DNA of 64,000 bases from Daucus carota subsp. sativus (taxonomy: Eukaryota > Streptophyta > Magnoliopsida > Apiales > Apiaceae), in the NCBI RefSeq assembly GCF_001625215.2, contig NC_030386.2, positions 37,265,296-37,329,295 on the forward strand. The letters are read 5' to 3'. The position numbers and the translations under genes are program-made. The notes under the pieces were generated by a model. It was not told the origin of the DNA. It saw only the letters and a program-made list of their open reading frames with translations, and searched no databases. Shown piece after piece: positions 1 to 14,300 of the stretch. Position 1 is the first letter of the stretch, and each line of letters opens with the position of its first letter.

Positions 1-412
1 TGTTGTGTTTACTGTTTCAAAACCCTCAAGTGTAATTTTCTGAGAAAAACTAGTCTAGCTTGAAATTTATATATTATTTATTTATGCGTCTGAGATGAGC
101 TTGTTGAGTTTAGGTTTTGCTTGTGTCTTGTCTTTGGCCAATATTTTCTACAGCTGCGATTAAGCCATCATTGGCAATTTTGTTCAAGCAAATTTGCACT
201 GAAGTCCAACATTTGAAGTGCAAAACATTGATGATAATGTATCTGGTGATTCGTTCATTACCATACAATAAACAATATTTTCCGCTGTTGTTTTGGAGTT
301 TAGGACTATCATCGGGAAGACCATGATATGTAGGGTTAAAACAAGTCACAACCCGTATGTAGGGAATATGTAATTGAGTAGAAATAGATTGTATGAATCT
401 TTCTAATCATCA
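1..412. other. Unassigned flank before the tRNA
   Basis: AT-rich sequence with short open frames on both strands around 110-349, none of which I recognise and none with convincing splice or start context. It may be the 3' flank of a gene outside the window. Nothing else is supported here. Confidence 0.4.
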
Positions 413-483
413 TCCATTGTCGTCCAGCGGTTAGGATATCTGGCTTTCACCCAGGAGACCCGGGTTCGATTCCCGGCAATGGA
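413..483 (+). tRNA. tRNA-Glu (anticodon UUC)
   Basis: A 71-nt cloverleaf with a perfect 7-bp acceptor stem (TCCATTG pairing with CAATGGA). The anticodon loop CTTTCAC carries anticodon TTC at 446-448, which reads GAA. The T-arm has the canonical GGTTCGATTCC B box and the D-arm region GGTTAGGATA is typical of plant tRNA-Glu. Compared with the common plant sequence as I remember it (TCCGTTG/CAACGGA), one acceptor pair is changed from G-C to A-T on both sides, a compensatory change that keeps the stem paired and argues for a functional gene. No intron. A T6 run follows as the Pol III stop. Confidence 0.96.
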
Positions 484-484
484 A

Positions 485-490
485 TTTTTT
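485..490 (+). terminator. Pol III T-run terminator of tRNA-Glu
   Basis: Six consecutive T residues begin two bases after the tRNA 3' end, the usual RNA polymerase III termination signal. Confidence 0.85.
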
Positions 491-991
491 ATTTTCCCTC
501 CAGTTTTCTTCAACTGTACAACCTATGATTTCAATCGCCTCAGTCTCCCCTATAAAAATGTCATCTCAAAATGTATAGATAGATAATTGGAGCTCCCAGG
601 TTTTGGGTTGTATTCTTTTTATTTGAATCCTATGAATTTGCTTTCCCCTCTCCTAATGAATAATGAACAGCTGAAGAACAAATATCACAAGAGCGAGGAA
701 TGGGGGATGAATGGTATGCTTGTGGACTGAGGGGGATAAAAGCCACTCTTGCTAAATTTATCTATTAAAGGATTTCCTCTTTTTTACTGACTAGAGATAC
801 TTTACAGTTTACATAGCAAAGCCAATGAGATATGAGAGCACTTATAATCGAGCAGGTAAGAAACTTGTAATCTTTTACAACGATAACTTAAGCTTCGTAA
901 TTGTACTAGATACTAACAGTCAACAACGTAACAGAATAAACATGCACTTCATGAGTTCATTTGCCTTCAGTCCTCGCATATTGTCCTCAAT
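491..991. other. Intergenic and 3' UTR of the RING ligase gene
   Basis: No gene is seen. The part closest to 991 should be the 3' UTR of the minus-strand RING-H2 gene; the polyadenylation site cannot be placed by eye. Confidence 0.4.
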
Positions 992-3900
992 TCATTCATC
1001 TTGCACCTCCGTTTGGCAGACAGGGCATTGCTACAAAGCAGGATGAAATAGAAAGAGGTGTAATTTATAGAAGATGAGAACAAGAAATAGCATTTAGTGT
1101 GAAATGCACAGTTATATTGACAAACTGTGCCAGTAAAAATCTTTAGACATTAACGGAATCATATAACACAAGTGATGCTGCTGTCAGTGAACTAAGCTAG
1201 ATTAACATTTGCGCGAGTTCTCCAGAAAAGAATATCATATAAAGGAATGAATTAATGAATTTTACTTTTTTCAGGAAATGTGGAATTAGGCTGTAGAAAT
1301 TACTTAATTTATGATCAAATCAAAGATAGAGACAAAGCTATTATCTAAAACAGGTATTCCTCTTCTAATCCAGACACAACATAGAAAGTGAAAAAACAGA
1401 CACCTTGCCTTTAAGTGTCTCATGCCATAGAGAAACTTTGAAAAACATAGGGCGGATGACTTAATGTCTCAAGAATTTGATTAAAAGTGTCAAAGGAGGA
1501 TCTGCCAAGGTGCTAATCAAAATTTTAGGATAGATAGCTAACGTAAGACAAAGTTGAGCAAGTTTCCTAGGAATAGATACAAATAATAAATTTCTCAAAA
1601 CTAAAATAAATACGGCAAGTGTCTAGGCGACCACAATTTCAAGCATAATCTAGATGTTCAAGTATTTAAGTATACTTTGAATGTAGTTTGATCCATGCAG
1701 CAAGAATAATGAGTTTATGACAATGAAAGATAAGTGTACCTTATTCACTGACAACCAACGTTTAATGCACGCAGAATGGTACTGGTGTGCACAGGGCAGG
1801 TTGATCAACCTTTCTCCAGTACTATACACCATGCAACATATCACACACCTGGATTACAAGAACCATTTAATGACTTCTTCATATAATTTTAAAAATCTAA
1901 AGGTAGCAACGTTGACTTTGTCATGTTCAAGATTTTCCACAAGTTGCAGATAAAAATACAGTACTCTTATTTTATTCATTATATTACTCATCGTTCCAAA
2001 TTGCTAAACTGAAATTATTGTATGGTTTATCACAAGATAGATAAAACAGAATTTAATAAGAGTAAGTACTAGTGAAGAAGGCATTCTGCTAAGAACTTTC
2101 CGGGAAAAGAGAGCATAGAATGAAACATTTGATAGCCTTTATGTCATATAGTCACGTCAATCTAATTAATAATTTTAGCAAAGGACATCCAAACTTATAT
2201 ATTATTTAAAAGAACTCGATCTGCAATATTATCAGTAATAAATATTGGGTCCTGTTGCAGGAACTAAGATGGAATTTTAATAAGCACCTCATGGGAGATG
2301 ATGATAGCAAATTTACAACCAGAGTTCCGCCAAAACCATTAAATAAAATGCTTCAGCGTATACTTCATGAAATTTAACCCTTCCGCATTGACCCTCTATT
2401 CCACCATTTCACCTCCGACTTCTAAAAGTTCTAATGATTTATAATCATGCACATTCAGACTAAGGGAGGATGAGAAGTAACATATAAAAAACAAAGTCAT
2501 ATACGTTTTCCAATTTTCCCCAAGAGCAAAACACAGAGCTATGCGTACATTTTATTACATACAAACAAAATAAACAAGAAAAGCCAGGGAGAAAGACTAT
2601 CAAGTATATGTATGTATCTTACTCTTCTTTCTTTTTCTTAGAAAAGAATCCTGATTTATACTTGAAAGTTGGTAAACGGGCGATAAGCTCTTCTGGCAGT
2701 CCTTTATTTTCGCTTCCAATACTTTCACCTAATGATTGTAATTGCTAACATATGTAAATAGAAAACATTAGATTACAACAAAAATAAATAGCACACATTA
2801 CTTTGATGAAAGAAACTGTGGATAATTGAAGAATGTAGAAATTATAAGCTGTGCTTTGAAAAACTATATGCTTAAAAAGTACTTGAATAAACATTAGTCT
2901 CCTTATTTTCCCATCTATCATTCATAAGATTATAGGGTGGTATAAGATCAAAACCATAAGGAAAATTTTTAAAATTGAGACAATTATTTCAGATATTATC
3001 ACTGGAAGAACGGAGACTTTAAAATTGTGATAATAATATATTATTGCAATTAAAACATTCAACTTTGTCAGCATTATTAATCTTAAGGAAACAGAAACAC
3101 TTAGGAGCAATGAATCTAGATAAACTGTTCACGGTTATTTTTTGAAGTAGCACTGATAGCTCCTCCAGTATGAAAGCTAGTAACACATATTCGCTAATCT
3201 CAAAAGTTTACTTGGCAAACATAAACTATATGAGATAAAAGTGTGTAAAGTGATAGTATGATGTTAATAAATTTACGTATGATAAGTAGTAATATATATC
3301 TTTCGGGCATTTTTTTATAAAAGGTCATGTATAAATGGCAAGAAGAGCTACAGCCTAGAAGATTATACTAAAGGCATCAGCTTCTTCTCTTACCTCATAA
3401 GTCATATTATCAGGATCAATGTCATCTTGTATCAGATTATGAGTGACAGCCTGCAGACATTAGAACTAAGAATTTTGGAATCAACAGTATATGCTACAAT
3501 GGAAAGTAATCTAATAAGTTTCATTATTACCCTGGTTGGAGTTTCTACAGTACTAACTTCTCTAATCCGAGTCCCTGCATAACATTCAAGAAGAAAATCA
3601 TTATTGCAATGAACTATAATTAAAATGTCAGACATTACAAGAGGAAAAGGGCCATTGAAAATTTGAGAGAGTCCTGTGCAGAAATATCATTATGTAATTG
3701 TACTGTAGTCTGTAAACTAGCAATGATTGCCTTTGGTAGGCAAGTACTGTAGATGTCTAGGATTAATGACACACCTGCAATAATAGTTGAACTCATTGGT
3801 TACTTTTGATGCTTCGGCTCAAAATGGCATTATGCTAACCCCTTGTATGTATATAGTCAGGATCAACCTCACACTTCGTTGTGACTACAATTCAGTAAAG

Positions 3901-4892
3901 ATGTATCACTCAATTACTTGCAACCCATAATCCACCCCAATTAACAAAATTTACAATACTTTAATACATTGGACGTAATGTGAGCCTCTGTAACAGGCTT
4001 ATTCTTTCAGTAATAGGTTTATGCTTTCAAGATGGCGGGAAACCTTTTGCTGGAATTCCTTTAAGTATCATGGATATCCAGAGCTTGATTTAGTGGTTAA
4101 ACCTATACTGAAAAAAGTACAAACCTATCTTTTAGTCGCTAAAAGACCGTCTCAGTTAAATATTTGTGTTATCAGCATTTTTTTTCTGCACAAGCAGCAA
4201 CTCTAGTAAAGAATTTCGTAACCTTTCGTTTTCCTTATACTTTCTAGTAACTTGTTTTGCATCAAAGGTAACAACCCGACTACCAGCCTATCTCCCAAAA
4301 GAATAAAGTACAACAACACTTAATTACAGATCAAATAGGATGTAGTCAGTAGTCGTACTAGAAATTTTTAACATATTCAAATTAAAGGTCAAACATAAGG
4401 CTTACCGGCTTCAGCACCATTGTCTTCATGTGGATAGAAATCCTCAAAGTCATCTCCTAGCTCCTGCAAGGATCTAGCTAAAGCTTCATCCAAAGCTACC
4501 TGTGAATTATTACTGCCACCATGTGAAGATCCACCCTTTTCGGAAACCAGATGACTCTTATCACTGCTATGGCTACAACCAGAGGTGCTTCTCTTATCCC
4601 TTCCATTCTCTTGAATTGATAGATAAACGCTCTCCTGCAAGATGACAAGGAAATTATCATGAAATTACTGGCTGAACTCGAATAATATAAGAGCTGTGTT
4701 CTAGAGAAGTATCACATTCCTTGATCTTATTAAAGAGAAACTCAGTCCATATTTCAATATTACCTGCTGAACAAGAACCTCTTCGCAACTAAAATCCTCA
4801 TTTTCGGGAAAAAATTCTTTCCAGTTTTCTGCAATTTCTGCTGGAATATTTCCTGCCAAATAGGGGTCCTGAAATTCTATGTTCCTCATCAT
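992..4892 (-). CDS. BIG BROTHER-type RING-H2 E3 ubiquitin ligase
   Basis: Seven coding exons (4764-4892, 4406-4634, 3531-3574, 3394-3450, 2623-2744, 1740-1848, 992-1030) join in frame with GT-AG borders to give 242 residues, close to Arabidopsis BIG BROTHER. The N-terminal part (MMRNIEFQDPYLAG...) is followed by an acidic, serine-rich stretch with ALARSLQELGDDFEDFYPHE. The middle carries the family block DDIDPDNMTYEQLQSLGE, then GLPEELIARLPTFKYK. The C-terminal RING-H2 has CVIC, PCAHQYHSAC and CPVC, so all eight zinc ligands are present, the last pair in the 39-nt final exon. The protein ends a few residues after the RING. A second ATG follows the first directly. Members of this family ubiquitinate growth regulators and limit organ size; whether this copy is BB itself or a BB-like paralogue cannot be told without a tree. 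Confidence 0.9.
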
Positions 4893-5937
4893 GGCTAATG
4901 AAACTGTAGGGGATCTCAAATTCCAGATTATGAAGATATTACCTTCACTCTTCATATAATATAGCCACCGGTCAGTAAAAAGAAAAGTAGCTTAACTCTG
5001 GGGGACAGAAAGTGTTTAAATAGGCAGGAAGCATATATCAACAAGAAAATACATTGCCTGGCTCCTCTCCAACTATTAGCTTTGGTAGCTGATCACCCTT
5101 CTCCCAGAACGTGCAAGTAAAGAAATCTTATTCTATCTACTCTAGATATTGTTGCCACAATTACACACATGTCCCATGAAATAAATTATGATGCACCATC
5201 ATATATTCATATTTAAATGGACAATTCAAATATAAAAACCAATCGCGTGCAAGTTCATAACATTTCTCGCTTAAAAGAATATTATTGTGACTTATGTAGT
5301 AGCTAAATGCAAAACTACTGTCTAGCCATGAAGAAAAGAACCCCATATACACAAGTATACACAAAGTTCAAACCAAGAACAGATTTCATATTAGTTCACA
5401 AGAATAATTCCCTGCCTTTTTCTGCAGAAATGAACACGGACTTTGCAAATGCAATCCAGTTGGTGATTTCAATTTCAAGGCTGCTGTTTTAACATATTCT
5501 TTGTGGACCATTGAGCCTTTCCCAACAGTGAATTATAATTATAGTGATAACCTCTACCGAAGAAGTAAATTGGTAGTCATTTTTCGGTGAATTATTACGG
5601 AAAAACCCAAAAAAGATTAATGACCCACAACAGCCCACCAATTTGTTTAACTCAATTTTTTTGACAATTATGTCTCTTCACATGTGGGGATGATTGTAAG
5701 TTGGTGATAATCTACAGAACATTGTCTAACAACTTGATGTAGACACATACCCATTAGTATCAAGAATCATTTCTTCAAGAAATATATGAAAAAACAACAG
5801 TACAAGTACTAAGCAAGATTAACCAATGATATAACAAGTAAAGCACAGAACTTTATAAAGAAAGATAATAGTGAATTGAGTTCAATTGCATAATTATTAT
5901 TCAAGGAATGTAAATTTAGATGAAATGAAGAAGATAC

Positions 5938-6012
5938 CTGAAGTAAGAGAACTGAGATGCTGAGATGGGCTGCTGCTCTCTCTCTCTCTCTCGTAGAGAT
6001 TAGAAGAAGCAT
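5938..6012 (-). promoter_or_regulatory. 5' UTR exon with a CT/GA microsatellite
   Basis: A donor at 5937-5936 (CAG|GTATC on the minus strand) and an acceptor just before 4903 define a 5' UTR intron of about 1 kb upstream of the RING ligase start codon. The upstream exon contains a pyrimidine dinucleotide run at 5976-5992 (GA on the transcript strand), the kind of tract that GAGA-binding BPC proteins recognise in plants. The transcript start is not fixed; it probably lies between 6000 and 6080, just before the MITE pair. The upper coordinate is approximate. Confidence 0.55.
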
Positions 6013-6084
6013 ATAATGTACCCCGTATTTTGTAGTGAAGCGAAAAGGTAGGACAGTGGAGTTTTTCAGTTTCTTTTCTTTCTA

Positions 6085-6563
6085 CTCCCTCCGTCCCACC
6101 GGTGTTAATGTTCACTGTTTTGCACGCATCTTGAGGCTCTTATAAAGTACTCCCTCCGTCCCACCAGGTAGTTTACGTTCACTGTTTGCACGCATTTTGA
6201 GGCTCTTATAAAGAATAGGTCAATAATATTTTTTAAAATTATTTTTTTTCTGAATAAAAGTTTAGACATCAAACTTTTTTTCAAGATTTTTTTTAAAAAT
6301 ATATATATAATGTAGGTATACAGTATACTTTATAGGAGCCTTAAAATGCGTGTCGAAAAGTAACGTAAAGAACCTGGTGGGACGGAGGGAGTACAGTTCT
6401 ATAATGTTTTTTTAATTTATTTTTTTTCTGAATAAAAGTTTAAACATCAAACTTTTATTCAGAATTTTTTTTATAAAAAAAAAACCTCATGCAACTATAT
6501 TTTATAGAGGTCTTAAAAAGCGTGCCAAAAAGTGATGTTAACAATCCAACGGGACGGAGGGAG
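6085..6563. mobile_element. Stowaway MITE, split by a second Stowaway
   Basis: Terminal inverted repeats CTCCCTCCGTCCCACC / GACGGAGGGAG flanked by the TA duplication at 6083-6084 and 6564-6565 identify a Tc1/mariner-derived Stowaway element. It is interrupted at an internal TA by another copy (6150-6391). Without the insert it is about 235 bp and AT-rich, with no coding capacity. It lies directly upstream of the RING ligase transcript start. Confidence 0.85.
6150..6391. mobile_element. Inner Stowaway MITE (242 bp)
   Basis: A complete element, from CTCCCTCCGTCCC to GGGACGGAGGGAG, flanked by TA at 6148-6149 and 6392-6393. Its subterminal sequence (cgcattttgaggctcttataaag) matches that of the host element, so it belongs to the same family and jumped into a relative. 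Confidence 0.85.
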
Positions 6564-7263
6564 TAATTTTTTTCAAAAATGTTTCTTTTGTTGTCCCACC
6601 TGTTTTGTAGTTATCATCAACATCCATCCAAGATCTATAAACTACAAATTACATCCAAGTATATAATCTAAAATGATTATTGGCAACAAAAGCAAAATTT
6701 TTAGGACTCAGGTTTTTCATGTGAATGTGATATAATATCATCTTATCCGCAATTTATACGTTGTTTATATATGATATTATCCTGAATATCCTCGAATTTC
6801 AAATTATAAAATTTTCGTCAAGTATACGATGATGGAGACTTTTAAATCCAACTTCTACACTAGAGTATCGTTTATATAAAGAATTTATAAATAAGTTCCT
6901 CACTTATAAATCATAATATGAAAAACTGAAAATATTGTCTTTTTAATGATTTATTTTTAGTGTAAAGAACTACCGTAAAAGATAATTTATAATATTTATT
7001 GTTATTATAATAATTTTTATACATGATAATTTGTAATTATAAAAAAGAATATACATACACATAAATAAAAGTTGTTTTTCATTTATGAATATAATCTCAC
7101 TTATAAGTATTTGTTCTTTCAAATTAGGCTAAACACTCCCAATATAAATTGATTACTGGCAACAAAGGCAGAATTTATATATTTATTTCATTAGTGTTAT
7201 AGAAATCACATTCTGCATTCTAATATTTAAAATCTTCCTTATGTGTATTATATAAAACGGTTA

Positions 7264-7340
7264 TTGTAGCGTGTCCATGGGCACGTTAAGCACCAATTCT
7301 CGTGAAAATAGCTTAATTTGATTGGTGGAATTCGTGTAAA
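7264..7340. mobile_element. Fragment related to the 35.3 kb Mutator-like MITE
   Basis: Contains GTCCATGGGCACGTTAAGCAC followed by GATTGGTGG, resembling the terminal and internal sequence of the element at 35273-35463. I see only one end and no duplication, so this is a probable decayed or partial copy. Confidence 0.35.
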
Positions 7341-7675
7341 TGCATGGGTCATCAACATTTAATATCCATCCATCACTCAAAAGTGAGTATTTTTATATAA
7401 GTTAGTGACTATTGTGTACCATAGGTACATCATAGAAAATTCGTATATAAAGTATGGAATATAAAATAAATAATTGAAATATCCTGAATTCTAAAAAATT
7501 TAGTACAAATAGGAAGGTGACACCCGTTAGGAATGACTACAAAACGGGCCAGCTGCCTTAACTATTCGCCAGCTAGTAAAATCCCATACTGCAACAAACA
7601 CAGTTCTAATTGTGAAATTTTCATAGTGCAATTAATATGATCGTTTTTTCTTAATGTTTATGAACACATGTAATA

Positions 7676-7939
7676 CTCCCTCCGTCCCTTTTTACATGTC
7701 CCTTTTGAAAAAAAAATTTGTCCCAAATTACTTGTTCACTTCTCTTTTCAAAGCAACTTTTTGTATGTTTTTTCAAAATGTAACAATTTCCAATGTTTGA
7801 CTAGCATATATATATATACACAACTCTATCTAATTCATTACATTTATTAGAGATATATATGAAAACAAGATATCCACCTAACATTTTCTTAAGATGCGTT
7901 ATTTTTTCAAAAGGGACAAGTAAAAAGGGACGGAGGGAG
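7676..7939. mobile_element. Stowaway MITE (264 bp), family shared with 28.3-29.8 kb
   Basis: Bounded by CTCCCTCCGTCCC and GGGACGGAGGGAG with TA on both sides (7674-7675, 7940-7941). This is the uninterrupted version of the element that is split at 28303-29825: both contain the core cttctcttttcaaagcaact and tcttaagatgcgttattttt, which makes it a useful template for dissecting that nest. Confidence 0.88.
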
Positions 7940-8017
7940 TAGCAACTCACCGTGTAAATGAATTACACGCGTTTATATGAGGCCATAAACATTCTAGTAC
8001 ATCTATCTTAAAGTTGT

Positions 8018-8095
8018 ATTAATTTTTTAACACTAATTACTGAATAGTTCTCGATAATTAATTTTTTAACACTAATTACTGAAAAGTTCTCGATA
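8018..8095. repeat. 39-bp tandem duplication (two units)
   Basis: Two near-identical units, 8018-8056 and 8057-8095, each beginning attaattttttaacactaa and ending with gttctcgat plus one or two bases. It is a recent local duplication in AT-rich intergenic DNA. Confidence 0.8.
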
Positions 8096-9073
8096 ATTAT
8101 TTTTGACAGTTGCGTATATATAGTATGAAGTCAAGCTAACATGTATTCAAAAGCGGAGTGATAAAGAAACTGTGGAATAGACTAGGACTCTGATGCGTTA
8201 AACTCGTTTTTATTCGAGCTTCAAAAAGTTCTTTTCTGTAAATTATAGCAATAAAGTTTTGATGATGTATTTAAATAAGATGAGTTTTGATATGATTTAA
8301 TAAATACTTGCACCAATACACTTTTTATCTCTTTTATGAAGTCAAGAAATCTTGCAACCGTTTTCCATTAATAACTAAACTGTTTAGTGGCAGAAACACC
8401 AATTAAAAGACCCGGTACAAGACTGAAATATAATATATTATGATAAATTTTGACGAAATTCTGAAAATGTAATAGGGCAAAACATAACGGAAAATTAAAA
8501 AATAATTAAAATTTTGAGCCAAGCCCAGACTCCTACCACTGGTTCTGCAGCAGCAGAAATAGTTGATTTAGATAATGGAAACACTAAGTCTCTAATCACT
8601 AGGTACTTTCACCGCCAATAATTGCAAAGACACGCTTACAATTGCTAAACAAGGAAATTTCAGAATACCACTGGACAGCGAACACCATTCCATTTCCATG
8701 TAAAATAATAAGCTCCGTAGAAAAAGAAAAGCAACCAAAACCTTTAATCATTCTCACTAGTTATAAAGAACACATAATCTTCTGAAACTACTACATAACC
8801 ACATTAACCCATGAGCTGCTCAATGCCAACAAACTAAACTGCAAAAATATTTTTGTGTAGACAATCAAATAAAACACCCCTCATGGTAATAGATTTAAAA
8901 TAATGGGAAAGTAATATGAAATGCAATGTGTTTTGATGTTGTGCACCATTTAAAGCATAAATAAAAACATCCATCCAGAAGTGTTTGTCTAAACAACAAT
9001 GATATTAAACACAGGAAACCTGCAAAAATTCTCTTATCAACCTTATGATATCTAAGGAAACACAAACTGGCGT
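8096..9073. other. Intergenic and 3' UTR of RPL24
   Basis: AT-rich sequence without recognisable genes. Roughly 8600-9073 would include the 3' UTR of the minus-strand RPL24 gene. Short open frames here have no family resemblance. Confidence 0.4.
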
Positions 9074-10296
<1,223 letters not shown>

Positions 10297-10328
10297 GGCG
10301 GCCGCTTCTGCTGCTTATTTGCAATCCA

Positions 10329-10337
10329 AAACCCTAA
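10329..10337 (-). promoter_or_regulatory. Telo-box near the RPL24 start
   Basis: AAACCCTAA on the plus strand (TTAGGGTTT on the gene strand), about 33 nt upstream of the ATG, is the telo-box found near the transcript start of many plant translation genes. Confidence 0.65.
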
Positions 10338-10339
10338 CT

Positions 10340-11390
10340 TGCCTCGTATCATTTTGGTGTATATATACAAGTCCTACATGTAAAGCTGTGAATTGTCATT
10401 TTTACCCTCTTCCTGACAATAGAAATATGCGATTGAAAAGGTGAAATATTTAATTAAAATTTACGATTAATATGCGAGTGAAAATGTGAAATATTTACGA
10501 ATAATATTATTTGAATGGGATATATCGTGCTCAGTTGTAACCGCTGATTTCATGCGTATATTTGTTATATAATCTCGAAATTAATAATAAATTTGAGATT
10601 ATCAATGTTATATACTTTGCGGCTCTGCCCATTTAGTATTTTAAATATAAGAATTTGTTCCAAATAAAATTACATATATATATATTTTTATAATAAAAAA
10701 TAGTGACTAAGAGGATATATGACATTACTTCTTTCACGAAAACAAGTCATTGTTTTATGAAAAAATATTCATATACATTTCTTTTCCTAGATAAACACTT
10801 ATTTCTAAAAAGATAAATCAGATTAAATAATAAATTTAAAAAAATATTTTTTTTTACATTTTTAAAAAAAAACACTTATTCTAAAAAAATAAGATAATAA
10901 AACATCCATATTATTTTATAATGAAAACTCGATTAAGTAATAGTAATATTTCTTCAATGTCTCAAGACAAACCGTTAAAATAAATTTTCTTTTGTTCTAA
11001 AGATTTGTTATTTAAATGTTTTAACTATATTTATAAGAAGTAAAGTTTTATGCTATCTTAATTTTTGAACTCATGAAGCTCCAGGAGGGTGAAGCCCATC
11101 CGGAATTCCTTTCTCCCTGTAGGTTGTAATGTCGAATGATTTGAGAAGTCAATAAAATCGTTTTCTTTTTGTGGAAAAACAGCCATTTTTAACTAAAACC
11201 AACGAAAATAGCCATTTCATTGCATACAACATCCATGACAATTTGATAAAGTACTACTGCATATATAACAGCTAACACTACAGATTTATCTTCATACAAC
11301 CTGTTTCTGGATCTCTACTTTATGACAGCATTGGACCATTTCGCGGAAGAGCCATCTGAAATACCAGTGCTTAAGGAAATACTAGCATTC
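10340..11390. other. AT-rich intergenic region
   Basis: Runs of A and T with no coding signal. It holds the RPL24 promoter at the left and presumably the 3' UTR of the minus-strand Myb/SANT gene at the right (about 11150-11390). Confidence 0.5.
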
Positions 11391-14300
11391 TCAAACAGGC
11401 TTTCTGTTTAGATATTCGCTAAAGTTATATTCTAGCCATCCAACTCGAGAGCGATCACAGCGCTGTTTCATGAAAATCGTTCTCATGTCAGCTCTAGTAA
11501 ACAAATTCTGGCAATACCAGTAGAGAGGAGCATTCTTCGGAATTTCTTCAATTTCCTCGAGTTTGTCCATACATTCCTTAATACTTGGGGCATCAGCTGT
11601 ATGAAAACTTGATTCTGTGCTATTAGAAGCCATCACATTGTCGAGGGAATCAATACCATCTTTAGAGGACAGAGCTCCAATCTTTCTTTTCGTCCCACTA
11701 CTCAATTTTTTCTCAGATGTCACGGGGATTTTAATATCATCACTACCTGGCTGTCTACTGGCTTGGCTATCACCACACTCACTTTCTTCAGCCCCTTCAA
11801 CAGCAGCAGCATCACCCTCATCAATAAAATAATCTTCATCCTTCAATTTAAAATCGGGGGAGAGTCCAACGGGCACTAGTGCTCTATTATCAGTCGCCAC
11901 AACATCGCCGAATAAAATATCATAATTAAACCAAATAATTGACAGATCTTTGTTCTTGAACTTTGCATATTTTGGATTAATCTGAAACAATGAACGAACA
12001 TCATTATCATATCTAATGTAAACATTTAAAATGAGATAACCATCTAACAGCATGCCAACGATCATCTACTAACACGTTTGCTGCATTACAGATATTACCA
12101 AATATCAATTTCAAGCTCCAGCAAATATACAACACAGACAGATATATTATCACAGAACAAGCCATTACAACTAAATAGAATTTTGACTCTATTTTAATTC
12201 TTACTTCAGGTATTTATAATAATAAAACATATTTGAAATTGCATTCATAATTGCATGAAGATATTAAACAAACATATTATAATGAATGCATATGCAATAT
12301 AAAACATAATTTCGCATCACTGGTATTCTCCTAATTAAAACTCAATAGATGAGTCAACAGGTAAAGTATAATAGGATAAGAGCAAATAATCTTAATAATT
12401 GAAGCCTGAAGGTACTAAAGGATAAGCACAAAAGTCAAAAGCAGAGCAGGTCATGCGATCAGTCACTGGAGCAATTAATTATAATCCTAGTAATGTTAAC
12501 CAAAATATCTCAGTACACTGGGATAAACAGAGGACTGCCAGAATAAGAAACCACTGCAACTTATCTACAAATGAAACTGCAAATATAACGAAGTTACCTT
12601 GATTTCAGCATCCCACCATGCATCATCAGCCACAATTGTCTTCTTCTCTGGGTTCCATTTTAACACCGTATGTCTCTCCCTTAATTGGTCAAAGAGAATC
12701 CACTCTACTTTCATGCAGTCCCAATGGTTTTTTAATTGTTTCTTATTGTACACTTTTCCGGTAATGGCACTGAACTCCTTGCGCACATTTGCCCAGCCCG
12801 TCTTAGATAAGGTGGTCCTCGGTTTATTGCCTTTCCGAACCTCATTAACACATAATTCAGTAAAAATTCGATGGGTGTCATCGTCCCACTTGGCACTGGC
12901 AGACGAAGGTTCTTGTTTTACTTTCACCACACCTAGAGTAAGCATCAATCTTCTAAGTTAATCACTTTAATAAGAATTTATAAATTTTTATAGTGTGGAA
13001 GTCATTCTTTAAAGTTAAAAGAGTATGTAAAAGATAAAACAAAAGATTCCAGTTTTAAAATAAAACTAGCACACCTAAATACTGCTTCTTTTACTAATAA
13101 AAATTTATGTAAGATATATGGGAAGTTTGGTGATCAGTATGTATTTATTTTACTTAAAAGTGAGACTCTGTAAAATCAGAAACCATAGAAGTGCTCAAAC
13201 AAACAGCTGGCCAGTTGGGTGCACTTCGATTTGTGAACATGTATAGGACATGATGTTTGATGTTCTAAACTTCCAGTCGGCTCTGACTCTCTGGGCTAGT
13301 ACCCAAACAGTGAGCAAGTTGATTGAATTTGTCTGTATTAAAAGGCTGTTTGTGATCACCTGATGCACCAGATGTTGCATTGCTTAGTGCATGAGGTTAA
13401 ATACCATTTTGTATATAGAGGATTTACAAGTGTGTTTTTGTTATCTACTACATTTATAATCACCATATCTCACTTTCACTAGAGGATCTCACTATGAACA
13501 ACTAAACAGCAAGCATTTAACCTCATGTGCCTGCTATAAGAAATATATGAATGTCCAACAATAATCTCTCCGACCTAAAGAAACTCATTGACAATATCAG
13601 TTATCATTTCAGAGATCCAGATGTAAGGAGATGCATTCTCTCAAAAACAATAATTCAAAATTATTATAATGTCAAGAATGTATGCCAATTCCTTATCTAA
13701 TTGGACACAAAAAATAAGTGCCATTATAAATTACTCCTAACAAACAAAACGATTTCCTTTAAAGGATTCATGAAAAATGCCAGAGCAGTACACTACACAC
13801 TTCAGAAAATAGAATAAAAAGTAGAAAAATCCTTAAGTGCTTGACTGGACATGCAGGCTACAGCGCTATAACTGGCAGAAATCGCCTGCACGGATACTTG
13901 ACTATATTTTAATCATCCGACAAGAAACAACTCATCAAATTATAAAATAAATTTATCTAAAATACATGTCATCTTACCACATCTCACAAATCTAAAGGTG
14001 CTAGTAGATGGGTGGAATCAGAATGGATTATATTTGTTGAAAATTCCTTCTCATTCGATAGGACAATAACATTTCTCTTAAGGGTTCCAACTCATATAAA
14101 CCTTATCTCCGATACGGCGACACGTAATTAAGCTAACTGTCCCTCCAAGCCTTTAGGTATTACTGAGGAGACTAAATTGTATTATACATCTTCAAAAACA
14201 CATACTAACCACTTCATACAATTGCAAATACCAATCCATACATATAAGAGCAAAACATTCATAATATAAAAAAACAAAGAACAAAAACCTAATCGTGCCA

